The notes: generated from the sequence alone by a model not told the origin. Positions 35,062-43,948 are shown, counted from the stretch's first letter. The stretch is DNA of 64,000 nt from Pseudotabrizicola alkalilacus (GCF_003443995.1 NZ_QWEY01000014.1:1-64000); one strand, 5' to 3'. Translations and numbers: made by a program.

Positions 35062-35757
35062 TCAGGTCTGGACCAGCCATCGGAACGCACGCTTGAGAAA
35101 GGCCTGCCCGTCTTCGGTGACGGGTTTGCCGTGCGCGATCAGGACCTTCCCGGTGGGCCATTCCAGAATCTGACGCAGCCCCTCGCGCGCCGCCGCTCGG
35201 TCGGTAAAGGCCAGACGGAATTTACGGGGAACGGTGGGCTCGGTCCGCACCATCAGGTCAAGCCGGGCGACAAGGGCCCGCCAGCCGGTAAACCAGCCGG
35301 GCGGGAACTGCTGCAGCAGGTCGGTGAACAGGGCGGTCCGGCTGGCGCGATGGAAGAACACAGCCTCTGTCGTGATCCGGTTGCCGCGCACCACCACCAC
35401 GTCAATTTCCCCTGCCCAGCCGGGGAGCGCGGTGGACCCGAACTCGCCTGTAAAGGGGATATCCGGGCGCTTTTCGCGCAGGCCAGGAGGCGCGAAGACA
35501 CCGGCCTCCGGGAAGGCGTGGTGCCAGTCGGCAAGGAAGGTGTGGTGCAGGCTGTTGGGCGCGATCAGATAGCGGATCCTGCCCAGAGCCTCAATCTCCG
35601 CGCGCAGTTCATTGGTCAGCGCCACAGGAGACCATAGCACCAGATCGCCGTTTGTCAGGCGGATCACGGCCATGCGGGTGGGGTAGTGAAAGCCGGCGGC
35701 TGCGGTCACCACCGGCCCGTCAGAGATCCAGATACCGGAGCCGAATTTGGTCAGCAC
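35062..35757 (-). CDS. DUF4336 protein (metallo-beta-lactamase-like fold)
   Basis: 231 residues matching the DUF4336 family: WISDGPVVTAAAGFHYPTRM at the start and LIAPNSLHHTFLADWHHAFP in the middle, where a metallo-beta-lactamase fold would place H-x-H-x-D. Here the motif is LHHTFLADW, a degenerate form typical of the family, so hydrolase activity is uncertain. It is divergent from the TetR gene at 35809, with an inverted repeat between them. Role unknown. Confidence 0.78.
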   Translation of the reverse strand: MLTKFGSGIWISDGPVVTAAAGFHYPTRMAVIRLTNGDLVLWSPVALTNELRAEIEALGRIRYLIAPNSLHHTFLADWHHAFPEAGVFAPPGLREKRPDIPFTGEFGSTALPGWAGEIDVVVVRGNRITTEAVFFHRASRTALFTDLLQQFPPGWFTGWRALVARLDLMVRTEPTVPRKFRLAFTDRAAAREGLRQILEWPTGKVLIAHGKPVTEDGQAFLKRAFRWLVQT

Positions 35758-35782
35758 AGCACCCTCCAGAATATTTACAGCC

Positions 35783-35796
35783 GTATAAAATTATAC
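35783..35796. promoter_or_regulatory. Inverted repeat operator, GTATAA-AA-TTATAC
   Basis: Perfect six-base arms separated by AA in the 51-base gap between the DUF4336 gene (minus) and the TetR gene (plus), 12 bases before the TetR start. AT-rich and placed where it would cover a -10 region, it fits a TetR-type operator acting on both genes. Confidence 0.6.
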
Positions 35797-35808
35797 TAGA
35801 GTGTATTT

Positions 35809-36408
35809 ATGGCAAGCCTGAAACGCAAAGACCGCTCACGCGCCCAGATCCTTGACGCTGCGGATGCGGCCTTCCGGCACTCGGGGTTCGACGGCACGTC
35901 TGTCGAGGAAATCGCCACCTGCGCCGGTCTGACCCGCAAGACCGTCTACAATCTCTTTCGCTCGAAAGAAGACATCGCCCTCGGCCTGATCGCGCGTGCC
36001 GAAGCGGCGGATTCCGGCTACCGCGCTCGCATTGCCGCGAATGACGATGCCCTGCCGCTGATCGAGATGGTGCTCATCGACAGCGCGCGCTGGTGCCTTG
36101 CCAACCCCGCCCTCGCCCGGCTTGCACTGGCGCCCCGCGAGCGGCCGTCACCCGAGCCGCCGCCTGACCGCCCGACGTTTCAGGGCCTGATGCGTGACCT
36201 TGTCGCGCTGGGTCAGCAGCAGGGGCGGATCCGACAGGATGAACCGGCCGGGTTCATGGCGCTGATCCTTCTGGGGATCTATGGGCAGGCAATGCTGAGC
36301 GCGCTTCCGCAGGGTGAGGTCAAGGAGGCCGATATCCGGAAGATCGTCCGGCTTGTCGTAGAGGGTATCGGCGAGAGGCCCATTGACGAACGTGGGGGTC
36401 GGGACTGA
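35809..36408 (+). CDS. TetR/AcrR-family regulator
   Basis: 199 residues. The DNA-binding domain (residues about 10-55) reads RAQILDAADAAFRHSGFDGT and EEIATCAGLTRKTVYNLFRSKEDI. The helical C-terminal domain includes a Pro/Arg-rich loop (APRERPSPEPPPDRP). It stands divergent to the DUF4336 gene and probably controls it. The ligand is unknown. Confidence 0.88.
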   Translation: MASLKRKDRSRAQILDAADAAFRHSGFDGTSVEEIATCAGLTRKTVYNLFRSKEDIALGLIARAEAADSGYRARIAANDDALPLIEMVLIDSARWCLANPALARLALAPRERPSPEPPPDRPTFQGLMRDLVALGQQQGRIRQDEPAGFMALILLGIYGQAMLSALPQGEVKEADIRKIVRLVVEGIGERPIDERGGRD

Positions 36409-36921
36409 CCCGACGGGTAATCTTTCCGGAACATGACCCGTCAGGCGCGTGCGACAAGCATGAGTGGCCGGTTTGGGGTCGCTACACTGCGGCGCTCCAA
36501 GCTGTGCGACTAACCGCTTTGGGTCGACCACGTCTGTGCTGCCATTGCCTTCACACAGGGCGGAGTGCTGCCTGACGGCACTTCAGCAAAGCGATCGCGG
36601 CGAAACCGGGAGAACGGTCACTCGTTCAACGCACGGTGAACTGAGTGCCTCTGCCTGTGCCACTGCGATCGTGCCGATAAGGCCGTTGGTGTCGGCCCCT
36701 ATGATCAGGGGCAGGTCCAGTCGACATTTATTGCCTTTCACGCACTTGACGTTGATCCGATCGAACTTCGAGGTAGGTTGCTGATTGGCCGCCTCTTCTC
36801 ACCTTTGGCCATCAAGTAGCAAATTCAGGTAGCCAAATCGCTGGCGCTCAAAGGCACGGACCAAGGGAGCCAAGCTCATCGTTGCGGCAGCTCTTTCAGG
36901 ATTGCCGACACTATCGTCCCA
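36409..36921. other. Intergenic stretch without a supported gene
   Basis: 513 bases between the convergent ends of the TetR gene and the LytTR gene. Small open frames on both strands do not resemble known proteins. Just after the TetR stop GACGGGT and ACCCGTC could form a seven-pair stem with a long loop. The rest looks decayed, perhaps an old gene remnant on the minus strand, but I cannot name it. Confidence 0.4.
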
Positions 36922-37866
36922 TCAAGTGGCGTCCGGCACCGCTGACATTTTCTGTGCGGCTTGCAGCAACCGTTGCTCGTCCCACGTGGCAAGGCCAGCA
37001 CGCAATCTTGTGCGATATGTGCGGCTGACAGGAAGTTCCACGCCAGTTTTCAGCCGACAAAGAACCCGATCTCCGTCGCTATCCAGCGACAGGACATGCG
37101 CCAGCGCAACCCAGTGTGAGCGGTGAACCCTTTGGCCCGGGATGACGCTGAGCGCTTCGACAGCGCGGCCAAAGGACATCAGGATCAAGGCCTCACCAGC
37201 CGTTGTGTAGACCCGCAGGTAGTGCAGGTCGGCCGAGATTGCGACGATGTCAGTGCCGATACGCCGCGGGAGCCGGGAGAGCAGGTCAAGCAAGGGCCCT
37301 CCCGCGTTGACCGATTGATTGGCTGCATCTTCAGGAACTTGCTCGGCATCAGGAGTTGGCCGCTGGTCTATGACATCGGTGTCCGTTTGCTGGGCGATGA
37401 TGATCAGACGGGGGCTGTTCAAAAGCACCCAGAACAAAACGGATTTCGTCCCGCTGTCGCGCAATTCCTCTAGCAGTCCGTAAAACGAAAGCGGCTCGGG
37501 ATCCATCAATCCGCCCGTTAGGAAGACAACCCTGTCCAGCACCAAAAGATTGAAGATCGCAAAGAGAAGTGCCCCCATCACCCCGACGAGCACGATCAGC
37601 GCAAGCGGAGGCAAACGCTCAAACAAGGCGATCCGCCCAAGGTAGATTTGTGCCAGCTCGAACAGGACCAATGCCGAAGACACGTGGGCCAGCCAAAAGA
37701 CAAGCCGTGCTGGCAGATCAAACCCGTCCGACGCCGAAGGCTCGGTAAGCGCAAGCCCGATGGACAGAAGCGCACCCGCAGCAATCAGGTAGCCGGTCCA
37801 GGAACTGCGGGGATCAATCTGCGCCGCAAGGTGGTCGAGCGTCGGAAAGGGTGATCTGTCGGACAA
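36922..37866 (-). CDS. Membrane-bound LytTR-domain transcription regulator
   Basis: 314 residues. Residues about 20-165 contain four hydrophobic segments (GYLIAAGALLSIGLAL, LVFWLAHVSSALVLFELAQIYLG, LALIVLVGVMGALLFAIFNLLVL, SVLFWVLLNSPRLIIIA). After a linker, residues 205-305 form a LytTR DNA-binding domain (IVAISADLHYLRVYTTAGEALILMS, QRVHRSHWVALAHV, LPVSRTYRTRLR). The gene is therefore a membrane-anchored regulator that senses an envelope or membrane signal. It is divergent from two PAP2 phosphatase genes, which are its likely targets. Confidence 0.87.
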   Translation of the reverse strand: MSDRSPFPTLDHLAAQIDPRSSWTGYLIAAGALLSIGLALTEPSASDGFDLPARLVFWLAHVSSALVLFELAQIYLGRIALFERLPPLALIVLVGVMGALLFAIFNLLVLDRVVFLTGGLMDPEPLSFYGLLEELRDSGTKSVLFWVLLNSPRLIIIAQQTDTDVIDQRPTPDAEQVPEDAANQSVNAGGPLLDLLSRLPRRIGTDIVAISADLHYLRVYTTAGEALILMSFGRAVEALSVIPGQRVHRSHWVALAHVLSLDSDGDRVLCRLKTGVELPVSRTYRTRLRAGLATWDEQRLLQAAQKMSAVPDAT

Positions 37867-38058
37867 AGTGAACCTGCTCGCATGCTGCTTTTTCGAAAAG
37901 CTAGCGGGTCAAGCGCCCGAAGCAAACTTCTGCTTTGGTCGTTCGTGCAGACGCGCTGTCAGTTCGTGCAGATCGACTGGCCTCGACCAAAGGTTACAGG
38001 CAGCACCAGTCCAGCCGGTCGGTTGACCGCGCAAGGATTTTGCAAAGGTGCCCGACCA

Positions 38059-38634
38059 ATGATGTCACCTGACCTTCGAAAATCGGCCGTCCAGAACGGC
38101 GCTGCACTGCATCGGCGCTTTGCCCGACGAACCGATGCTCTGATCGCTGTCATTCTGCTTCTAACGGTTTTGGTGACAGTCCCAGACAACCGGCGCATGG
38201 GAAGCACCTTGCAGGTTGTCCTGCCCCTCATCGCCTTGGGTTGCGCTGCGACACGCGGTGAAACTGTCGAGAGTCTGGGGCGGTTTATCGTGCTTCAGAT
38301 CGGGATCAAGGGGCCCAAGTATCTGATCGGCGAAAGGCCGATGAGCCTGCGCCCAGACGGTGGCCAGAACGGCTTTCCATCCGGACACACTGCGGTTGCA
38401 ACTTTCGGAGCGGTGCAAATGATCAAGCATTGTTCCACGCTCCATCCGGTGACAAAGGCCGCCGCGATTGCGGCAGCAGCCTTTACCGGCGGCTCGCGGA
38501 TCGAATCCGGTCGCCACAGCTTGTGGCAAACCATGGCCGGGGCTCTCTGGGGCTGGGCCATCGCATGCCTGCCCCTGGCCGGGCTGAGGCACGCAGTCCG
38601 CCGGATGCAAAATGTCCGGGGCCGCAATGTCTGA
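38059..38634 (+). CDS. PAP2-family membrane phosphatase
   Basis: About 191 residues from the ATG pair at 38059/38062; the open frame reaches back to 37882 but the extra codons show no protein-like pattern. The three PAP2 motifs are present: K-x6-RP (KYLIGERP), PSGH (GFPSGHTAVA) and SR-x5-H-x3-D-like (GGSRIESGRHSLWQT, where the final Asp is replaced by Gln). The missing Asp is notable because it orients the catalytic His. Family members remove phosphate from lipid phosphates such as undecaprenyl-PP, phosphatidic acid or lipid A. It overlaps the next PAP2 gene by eight bases. Confidence 0.8.
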   Translation: MMSPDLRKSAVQNGAALHRRFARRTDALIAVILLLTVLVTVPDNRRMGSTLQVVLPLIALGCAATRGETVESLGRFIVLQIGIKGPKYLIGERPMSLRPDGGQNGFPSGHTAVATFGAVQMIKHCSTLHPVTKAAAIAAAAFTGGSRIESGRHSLWQTMAGALWGWAIACLPLAGLRHAVRRMQNVRGRNV

Positions 38635-39412
38635 CCTGCACCGCATCGAGACCCGCGAACTCAGTAGCCTCTCTGCCACTACCCATGATGACCGGCTGGC
38701 AGCACTCATCCTTGCCTGCATTCTTACCGCTTTCGCCGTCTTCGCGATTTGGCCAGAAATCGACCTTCGCGTTTCACAGGCCTTCTACGATCACTCAAAA
38801 GGGTTCGTGATTGACGGCAATCCACTGACCGAGGCGCTGCGCATGGCCGTCTGGAACGTGTCCATTCTGCTTTGCCTCGTCGCCGTTTTCGGCACGTTTC
38901 TCGGGGCAGCCGGTCGCGAGGTGATTTTGCCGGCACGCGTCTGGGGCTTTGTGGTGGCTCTTTACACCCTTGGTCCGGGCGTGATGGTCGAGATGCTGAC
39001 AAAACCGCTCTGGGGCCGGGTCAGGCCCACGCAAGTTACCGAATTCGGCGGATCTTTGCATTTCAGCCCCCCAAACGAACTGGCCGACTTCTGCGCGCGC
39101 AACTGCTCGTTCGTCTCCGGAGAAGTGTCGGGCGCGACCGTGACGGCGCTGGCGATCCTGCTCATCCGCTTTCACCTAGGGAAGCGGATGAGCAAAATGG
39201 TGTCGATCCTTTTGCTGGTTGTCACCCTGTGTCTGCCGCTGGCAGTCGCCTCGCAGCGTATCGCAGCCGGTCGCCACTTTCTGTCTGACACCCTCTTTGC
39301 CGTGCTCTTTACACTGCTTTTGGCCTTGGCGCTGTCCGCACTGTTTCGCCCCCTTTCGCGCAGGGTGCCCTCTGCGCGGCCAAGGCAATCAGCAGTGCCG
39401 ACAGATCACTGA
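38627..39412 (+). CDS. PAP2-family membrane phosphatase (lipid A 1-phosphatase/PgpB-like)
   Basis: 261 residues from the ATG at 38627, preceded by CGGGG; an ATG at 38612 has a weaker site. Five to six membrane segments (LAALILACILTAFAVFAIWP first). The PAP2 motifs are KPLWGRVRPTQ (K-x6-RP), SFVSGEVSGA (where S-G-E replaces PSGH) and SQRIAAGRHFLSD (SR-type with H and D). The SGE variant is seen in LpxE-like lipid A phosphatases. Together with the preceding gene and the divergent LytTR regulator it suggests a regulated envelope-lipid dephosphorylation unit. Confidence 0.82.
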   Translation: MSDLHRIETRELSSLSATTHDDRLAALILACILTAFAVFAIWPEIDLRVSQAFYDHSKGFVIDGNPLTEALRMAVWNVSILLCLVAVFGTFLGAAGREVILPARVWGFVVALYTLGPGVMVEMLTKPLWGRVRPTQVTEFGGSLHFSPPNELADFCARNCSFVSGEVSGATVTALAILLIRFHLGKRMSKMVSILLLVVTLCLPLAVASQRIAAGRHFLSDTLFAVLFTLLLALALSALFRPLSRRVPSARPRQSAVPTDH

Positions 39413-39792
39413 TTCAAAGTGGCGTGAAGTGACCTCGACCGGCCAACATCTCAACCCACGATGACATCGTGCTTTCGACAAAATTATGCGTCACCAGGTT
39501 TGATTTCTGACATGGCACGGGAGCCTGTGGTCAAAGCGACCCCGGCGGTGTTGAGCGCATAAACGCCTCTGCAACGATGCAGCATCACACCTTGGCACAG
39601 CGATTACGTCGGGGGGGCGGTCACATCATCAGAGCGCTGTCAGCCGAAAAAGAGGTCCTTTCGCGACCCGATGGTGTTGACTCACGCGGCGGTCGGGCAA
39701 AACCTACGGTTTTGCGAAGTGTTGTTTACTGGCAGGTCGCAAGCAGATCGTTGCGCTTCTGCCCACTTTCATTTGCAGTTTCGGGAGAGGGC
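39413..39792 (+). other. Intergenic stretch with one palindromic hairpin, no gene
   Basis: 380 bases between the PAP2 pair and the B12-binding/S9 chimera. The only strong structure is GCAAAACC-TAC-GGTTTTGC at 39697-39715, a perfect eight-pair stem with a three-base loop, 78 bases before the next start. A GGGAGAGG ribosome site sits at 39783-39790. Confidence 0.5.
39697..39715. promoter_or_regulatory. Palindrome upstream of the chimeric gene
   Basis: GCAAAACC, TAC, GGTTTTGC: a perfect inverted repeat that could be an operator or a transcript hairpin at the border of the RiPP cluster. No regulator gene is adjacent, so its reader is unknown. Confidence 0.4.
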
Positions 39793-40767
39793 ATGAAAGT
39801 CCTCTTGGCGTCCTTGTCATTGGAGTTTCCTCTGGCGGCCTATTGTCTGGCGGCGGCTCTGCGGGCCGACCCGGGCTTGGCCGATTGCGACACAGCCCTG
39901 CATGACATCGACTGGCCGCGGATGTCGCATTACGAGTCCAAGAATGCTGAAATCTGGCGCTTTCTGGCCCGGCTCGAGGCAGAGCGACTGCAGGTCCTTG
40001 GCCTGTCGCTCTACCTGTGGAGCCACATCGCCCTGCGCGAGCTGGCGGGCATCGTGCGGCGGGTGTTCTCGCACCTGACCATCGTGGTGGGCGGGCCAGA
40101 GGTGGCCACCCCTGCCGCAGCGGAGACCTGGCTGGCAGCAGGTGAGGCCGACATTGTCGTGCGGGGCGAAGGCGAGCGGGTGCTGGCCGCGGTGATCCGC
40201 CGGATGCGCGACGGGGCGCCTCTTGCCGGGTTGCCGGGGACTAGCATGCGGATCGACGGGGACATGCGCCACGGGCCGCCGATGGCGCTGCGCAGGCTTG
40301 ATGACCTGCCTTCGCCCTTTCTGACGGGGCTGGTGCCGGCCTACTGGCAAAGCTGGTTCGCGATGATCCGCCAGCGGTTGGCCGACCCCGCGACGGCCGA
40401 GGGAAGGGCATGGCTCGATGCCCGCTCGCCGTTGGCGCACGTCGCGGCGATCCACTGCCCCGTTCTCATGATACATGGTCGACAGGACGTGCGGGTGCCG
40501 CTCTTGCAGGCCCGGGCGATGGCGGCGGCGGGCCGCCCGGTCACGCTGGCGGTGTTGCCCGACGAGGGGCATTTTATCAGCGAACAGGCGAACCGGGTGG
40601 CTCTTGCAGCGCTGGTGGAGGCGTTCCTGCAGGATCAGGCGGGCGGGCCGGTCGAGGATGTGGCCGAAGACCTTGTCGCATCGCGGATGGCAATCCTGCT
40701 GGGCGGGGATTTCCTGCCCGGCCCGGTTCTGGCCCGGCTGCGCGAGCGGAATGCCTCGCCGGCGTGA
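39793..40767 (+). CDS. Chimera: B12-binding domain (radical SAM N-terminus) joined to S9-peptidase C-terminus
   Basis: 324 residues from the ATG at 39793 (GGGAGAGG upstream). Residues 1-180 match the N-terminal B12-binding region of cobalamin-dependent radical SAM enzymes (VLGLSLYLWSHIALRELAGI, LTIVVGGPEVATPAA, ADIVVRGEGERVLAAVI), ending at LDDLPSPF, just where the CxxxCxxC domain should start. Instead, from about 185 it reads as the end of a prolyl-oligopeptidase (WLDARSPLAHVAAIHCPVLM, IHGRQDVRVP, LPDEGHF), with Asp and His of the triad but no G-x-S-x-G serine. The join looks like an in-frame deletion between two once separate genes. Its stop abuts the SagB stop. Activity is doubtful. Confidence 0.7.
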   Translation: MKVLLASLSLEFPLAAYCLAAALRADPGLADCDTALHDIDWPRMSHYESKNAEIWRFLARLEAERLQVLGLSLYLWSHIALRELAGIVRRVFSHLTIVVGGPEVATPAAAETWLAAGEADIVVRGEGERVLAAVIRRMRDGAPLAGLPGTSMRIDGDMRHGPPMALRRLDDLPSPFLTGLVPAYWQSWFAMIRQRLADPATAEGRAWLDARSPLAHVAAIHCPVLMIHGRQDVRVPLLQARAMAAAGRPVTLAVLPDEGHFISEQANRVALAALVEAFLQDQAGGPVEDVAEDLVASRMAILLGGDFLPGPVLARLRERNASPA

Positions 40768-41541
40768 TCAGGCCGGGTGGCCGACGATGCAGGCATAAAG
40801 CGCCGCTTCCTCCACGCCATCGATGCCGATCAGGTCGTGCAACCGGTCGTCGATGAAGCCGCCGACGGGACAGCTGCCCATGCCTCGGTCGGTGGCGGCA
40901 AGAAGCAAGTTCTGCATGGCGTGTCCCGCCTCCATCAAGGCAAAGCGGTAGGCGCGTTCACCATATTTGATCTTGGACCGCCCGAAGACAGCGGTGATCA
41001 GGAAGACCGCTGCCGCGCCGTCGAGTGCCTCGGGGATGAAGACGGCGTCGCGGATGGCGCGCAGCGGATCGGTTTCGGTGAGCCGGGATAGGGTGTGCTC
41101 GAGCGGGTCGTAATGCAAAAGCCCCGGTGCCAGCCCGTCGACTGCCCCAACGGCGACATAGAGGTCGAGCGGATAGAGCCCGCCGGCAGAGGGAAGGCAA
41201 CGCCGCCCTTCGCCCTGCGCGCCCATCGCGAGGTAGGCGAGGCTTGACAGGTCCGAAAGGGCAATCGGCGCGCCGTTGAAGGTCCGGCATGACCGCCGGG
41301 CGGTGATGATGTCTGCCAGCTGATCATGATCCGCCCGGGGCAGCGGTTCGCGCAACGCGTGCTGGAACCGCTTGAACCCCCGTGCCGCGACGGTAAGCGC
41401 GCCGGCACTCATGGTGAAATGCGCGGCGGAGGCAGTGATCTTGCTGTTCTCGTGAAAGAGTTCAGACGGCGCGAAGAGATCGCGCGCACCCAGCAACTGG
41501 CGGCGGGCGTCGGTCAGATCTGTATCCAGCGGATGTCCCAT
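40768..41541 (-). CDS. SagB-type FMN dehydrogenase (thiazoline/oxazoline oxidase)
   Basis: 257 residues from the ATG at 41541; the frame is open much further upstream but inside the YcaO gene. SagB/nitroreductase motifs: RRSCRTFNGAPI (FMN phosphate), SAGGLYPLDLYVAVG, and GHAMQNLLLAATDRGMGSCPVGGF. In azole RiPP pathways this enzyme oxidises azolines, formed from Cys, Ser or Thr, to aromatic azoles. It is last in the row leader-binding protein, YcaO, SagB, 11 bases after the YcaO stop, with a weak ribosome site suggesting coupling. It ends tail-to-tail with the chimera, no base between. Confidence 0.88.
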   Translation of the reverse strand: MGHPLDTDLTDARRQLLGARDLFAPSELFHENSKITASAAHFTMSAGALTVAARGFKRFQHALREPLPRADHDQLADIITARRSCRTFNGAPIALSDLSSLAYLAMGAQGEGRRCLPSAGGLYPLDLYVAVGAVDGLAPGLLHYDPLEHTLSRLTETDPLRAIRDAVFIPEALDGAAAVFLITAVFGRSKIKYGERAYRFALMEAGHAMQNLLLAATDRGMGSCPVGGFIDDRLHDLIGIDGVEEAALYACIVGHPA

Positions 41542-41552
41542 GGGCACGACTC

Positions 41553-42869
41553 TTATGGATAGGGGTGCGGGTGCAGGTTGATCACGCCGGTCGCCCGGTC
41601 GGGGTAGGCCAGATCGCGGGCGCGGGCGCTGATCCGATGCAGGTGGCGGCCAAAGAACAAGGGCTGTGCCCAAGGGATGACGACCCGCGCGACGTGCAGC
41701 CCAGCCTCGGCGATATCGGGCGAAGTGACATCGACGGCTACGACCTGCAAACCGGCGGCCCGCACCCGTTCGACCATCTGATCGAGGGTCACCAGCACAT
41801 CGCGGATCGGGCTTTCGGCATCGGGACCGAACCCAGTTCGCCGGTCGGAACCGACGGCGAAGGCCCAAGCAGACCGGGTGTCGGCGCGCAGCGGCCACAG
41901 GACATGCCGTTCGATCTTGTCGAAGGGGTCCGTCATGGGGTCGGGCAGCAGGGTGTCGCCGTCCGTCAGGCTCGCGGCCCACATCAGGCATTGGGCAAGT
42001 TCGGTGATCGCACCGACGGCGGCCGCATCCGCGAAAGGCTTCGCACAAGAGGCGAAGACCGCCCCAGAAAGCGCGCCCAACGGCCCGTCCCAGACGGCGA
42101 CGTAGGTGGGCAGGGCCAGGTCGCTGGTCGCATCGAGCAGCGTGACATGCCGGGCATTGGGACCGAACCGCGCCAGCGCCTCTGTGACGCCATAGGGCAG
42201 GTCGGCAGACAGCGACACGCGCGGAGGCCGCCGCGATTGCAACCACATCAGCATCGCCGCGTCCCGCTCGATCACCTCGCACAGTCCAGCGAGGATCGCC
42301 TCTTCGAGCGAGGCGCCGCAGGCCAGCCCGGTGGTGACCATCTGGACCACGGGCGCCTCGTCCCAAGGGCTGGTATAGGGTTGGTAGACGCAGAAGGCGG
42401 GGACGAGCACGGCGCGCTCCTCGGTCAACGACCAGCCTTCGACCCAGCCGATGGGCGTGTCGGGGCCAGGGCTGTGGTAACCCTGCGCTGCTCCCGCCCG
42501 TTGGTGTTCATCGTAAAGCGTGAGGGACCACGGCGGGATGGCATCCCCCGCCACAGCGGCATAGGTGGCCCGCAGAATGCGCTCGTCGGGCGTGAAGGCA
42601 GCGGAATACCGCTCCACCGCTTCGCCGACGGCCCCCACGATCGCGCCGTCGCGGCCCAGCGAGGTCGACCCGCTGATCTCGCTTTCGGATGGAAACCCGA
42701 TCGCCCGCTGATCGCTGCAAAGCGCCGCACAGCCGAAGATGCGGGCGGCGTCCGGAGCGAGCGGCGCTTCGTAGAGCATCTTGATGATGCCGGTTTCGGC
42801 ATCGACCAGACGGGTGGCTCGCAGGATCGTTTCGGCGGCGGGGGTTGGCGGATGATGGGTTAGGTGCAT
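41553..42869 (-). CDS. YcaO-domain cyclodehydratase of a TOMM RiPP pathway
   Basis: 438 residues. ATP-binding YcaO motifs are seen: GSTSLGRDGAIVGAVGEAVERYSA (the S-x-x-x-E-x-x-ER type), and LCEVIERDAAMLMWLQSRRPP, with the later Q/R region in ATELAQ-like ITELAQCLMW. The C-terminus ends HPHPYP, the proline-rich PxP tail that marks azoline-forming YcaO enzymes and enters the active site. It would activate backbone amides with ATP so that Cys, Ser or Thr side chains cyclise. Its partner is the upstream ThiF-like protein, ten bases away. The likely substrates are the two peptides at 43990-44196 and 44540-44800. Confidence 0.92.
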   Translation of the reverse strand: MHLTHHPPTPAAETILRATRLVDAETGIIKMLYEAPLAPDAARIFGCAALCSDQRAIGFPSESEISGSTSLGRDGAIVGAVGEAVERYSAAFTPDERILRATYAAVAGDAIPPWSLTLYDEHQRAGAAQGYHSPGPDTPIGWVEGWSLTEERAVLVPAFCVYQPYTSPWDEAPVVQMVTTGLACGASLEEAILAGLCEVIERDAAMLMWLQSRRPPRVSLSADLPYGVTEALARFGPNARHVTLLDATSDLALPTYVAVWDGPLGALSGAVFASCAKPFADAAAVGAITELAQCLMWAASLTDGDTLLPDPMTDPFDKIERHVLWPLRADTRSAWAFAVGSDRRTGFGPDAESPIRDVLVTLDQMVERVRAAGLQVVAVDVTSPDIAEAGLHVARVVIPWAQPLFFGRHLHRISARARDLAYPDRATGVINLHPHPYP

Positions 42870-42879
42870 GGCCGACCCG

Positions 42880-43908
42880 TCATGCGCCCTGACGGGCCGA
42901 CGATGCGGCTCCGGCTTTTGGGATGTCCCATATGCGGGTCAGCGGCAGCGCGATTTGCCGCGAACAGGCCGGGCATCGCGGCAGACGCAGGATGTCCCGT
43001 GTCGTCGAACCGAGGGTCTTCAGGTCGAGGGCGATGATCCGCCCGGCGGTGACCGGGGCGCGGCCGCCGACAAACGCCCGCATCACGTCAAGCGCGACCC
43101 AGCTGCCGACGATCTGGCCGTATTCGGGCGGAGTCGGGAAATCGGCGGATGTCTCGGGTGCCGCGCGCCAGCTGCGGAAAAGGGCCTGATGTTCGTCCGG
43201 GCGTTCGGCGTTGGCACGGGCGCGCAACTCGTAACAGGCGAAACAGGCAGTGTCGCCGGGCACGACGTAGGGTCCGATCAGGGCATTGGACCTGTCGATC
43301 CGCAGCAGGAGCCATGGGGTCTTGTTGCGCTGGGTCAGTTCGTTGACCGCGTCCACACCCGCAAGCGACATGGCGTCCGAGGCGAGGATGATCAGGCTTG
43401 CGTCCCGTGTCGCGGCAGCGGCCGAACCCGAGTCGGCCAAAGCTGCGCGGGGCAGATGGGTGCAGCGCCCGACACCGCCCGCTGTGAGCGCCCGATGCAC
43501 GGCGGTTCCGACGGCTCCGTGACCCGCCACGACGATCCAAGCCGCCGCCAGACTGGCCGCCGCCGCGTCGTTGCCCCGGGCATCCTGCGCCCAGAAAGCG
43601 GCGCGCCCGGATTCGCTGTCGTCTGGTTCCGGCCCATCCGCCAAGAAGCCCCGGGCTTGCATCACCTGCAGGAATTCATGGCACTCGGGGCGGAAGTCCT
43701 CGTTGACCGCGCCGATCAGGACATCGATACCGGTCTGGCCGTCGAGTCGCGGCAGCAGCTGGGGCAAGGCGTCGCTGACGAACGGCCCTGACAGCGACAC
43801 CGAACCGCCATGTCCGCGCACCAGCACGGAACCATCCGCCACGAAGGCGATGTTGACGTTGCGTCGCAAGCGCGGATAATCGGGCAGTTGAGTTGCGTCG
43901 TCCTTCAT
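42880..43908 (-). CDS. TOMM leader-peptide-binding ThiF/E1-like cyclodehydratase partner
   Basis: 342 residues from the ATG at 43908 (GAGGTGACCGGG upstream). Residues about 8-90 form a winged-helix, RRE-like part (LRRNVNIAFVADGSVLVRGHGG), followed by a degenerate Rossmann E1-like domain (AAWIVVAGHGAVGTAVHRALTAGGVG) and a zinc site made by CFACYE and CPACS. This is the C/ocin-ThiF type protein that binds the leader and presents the core to YcaO. The nucleotide-binding loop GHGAVG is altered from active E1 enzymes, as normal for the family. It stands between the precursor genes and YcaO. Confidence 0.88.
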   Translation of the reverse strand: MKDDATQLPDYPRLRRNVNIAFVADGSVLVRGHGGSVSLSGPFVSDALPQLLPRLDGQTGIDVLIGAVNEDFRPECHEFLQVMQARGFLADGPEPDDSESGRAAFWAQDARGNDAAAASLAAAWIVVAGHGAVGTAVHRALTAGGVGRCTHLPRAALADSGSAAAATRDASLIILASDAMSLAGVDAVNELTQRNKTPWLLLRIDRSNALIGPYVVPGDTACFACYELRARANAERPDEHQALFRSWRAAPETSADFPTPPEYGQIVGSWVALDVMRAFVGGRAPVTAGRIIALDLKTLGSTTRDILRLPRCPACSRQIALPLTRIWDIPKAGAASSARQGA

Positions 43909-43948
43909 CCCGGTCACCTCAGAAGCTTGAAAGAAAAGGTCACAGTCA

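Noticed and set aside
41565-42863. 432-codon plus-strand frame opposite the YcaO gene
   Set aside because: YcaO motifs and the PxP end are on the minus strand; the plus frame is Gly/Arg/Asp-rich shadow.
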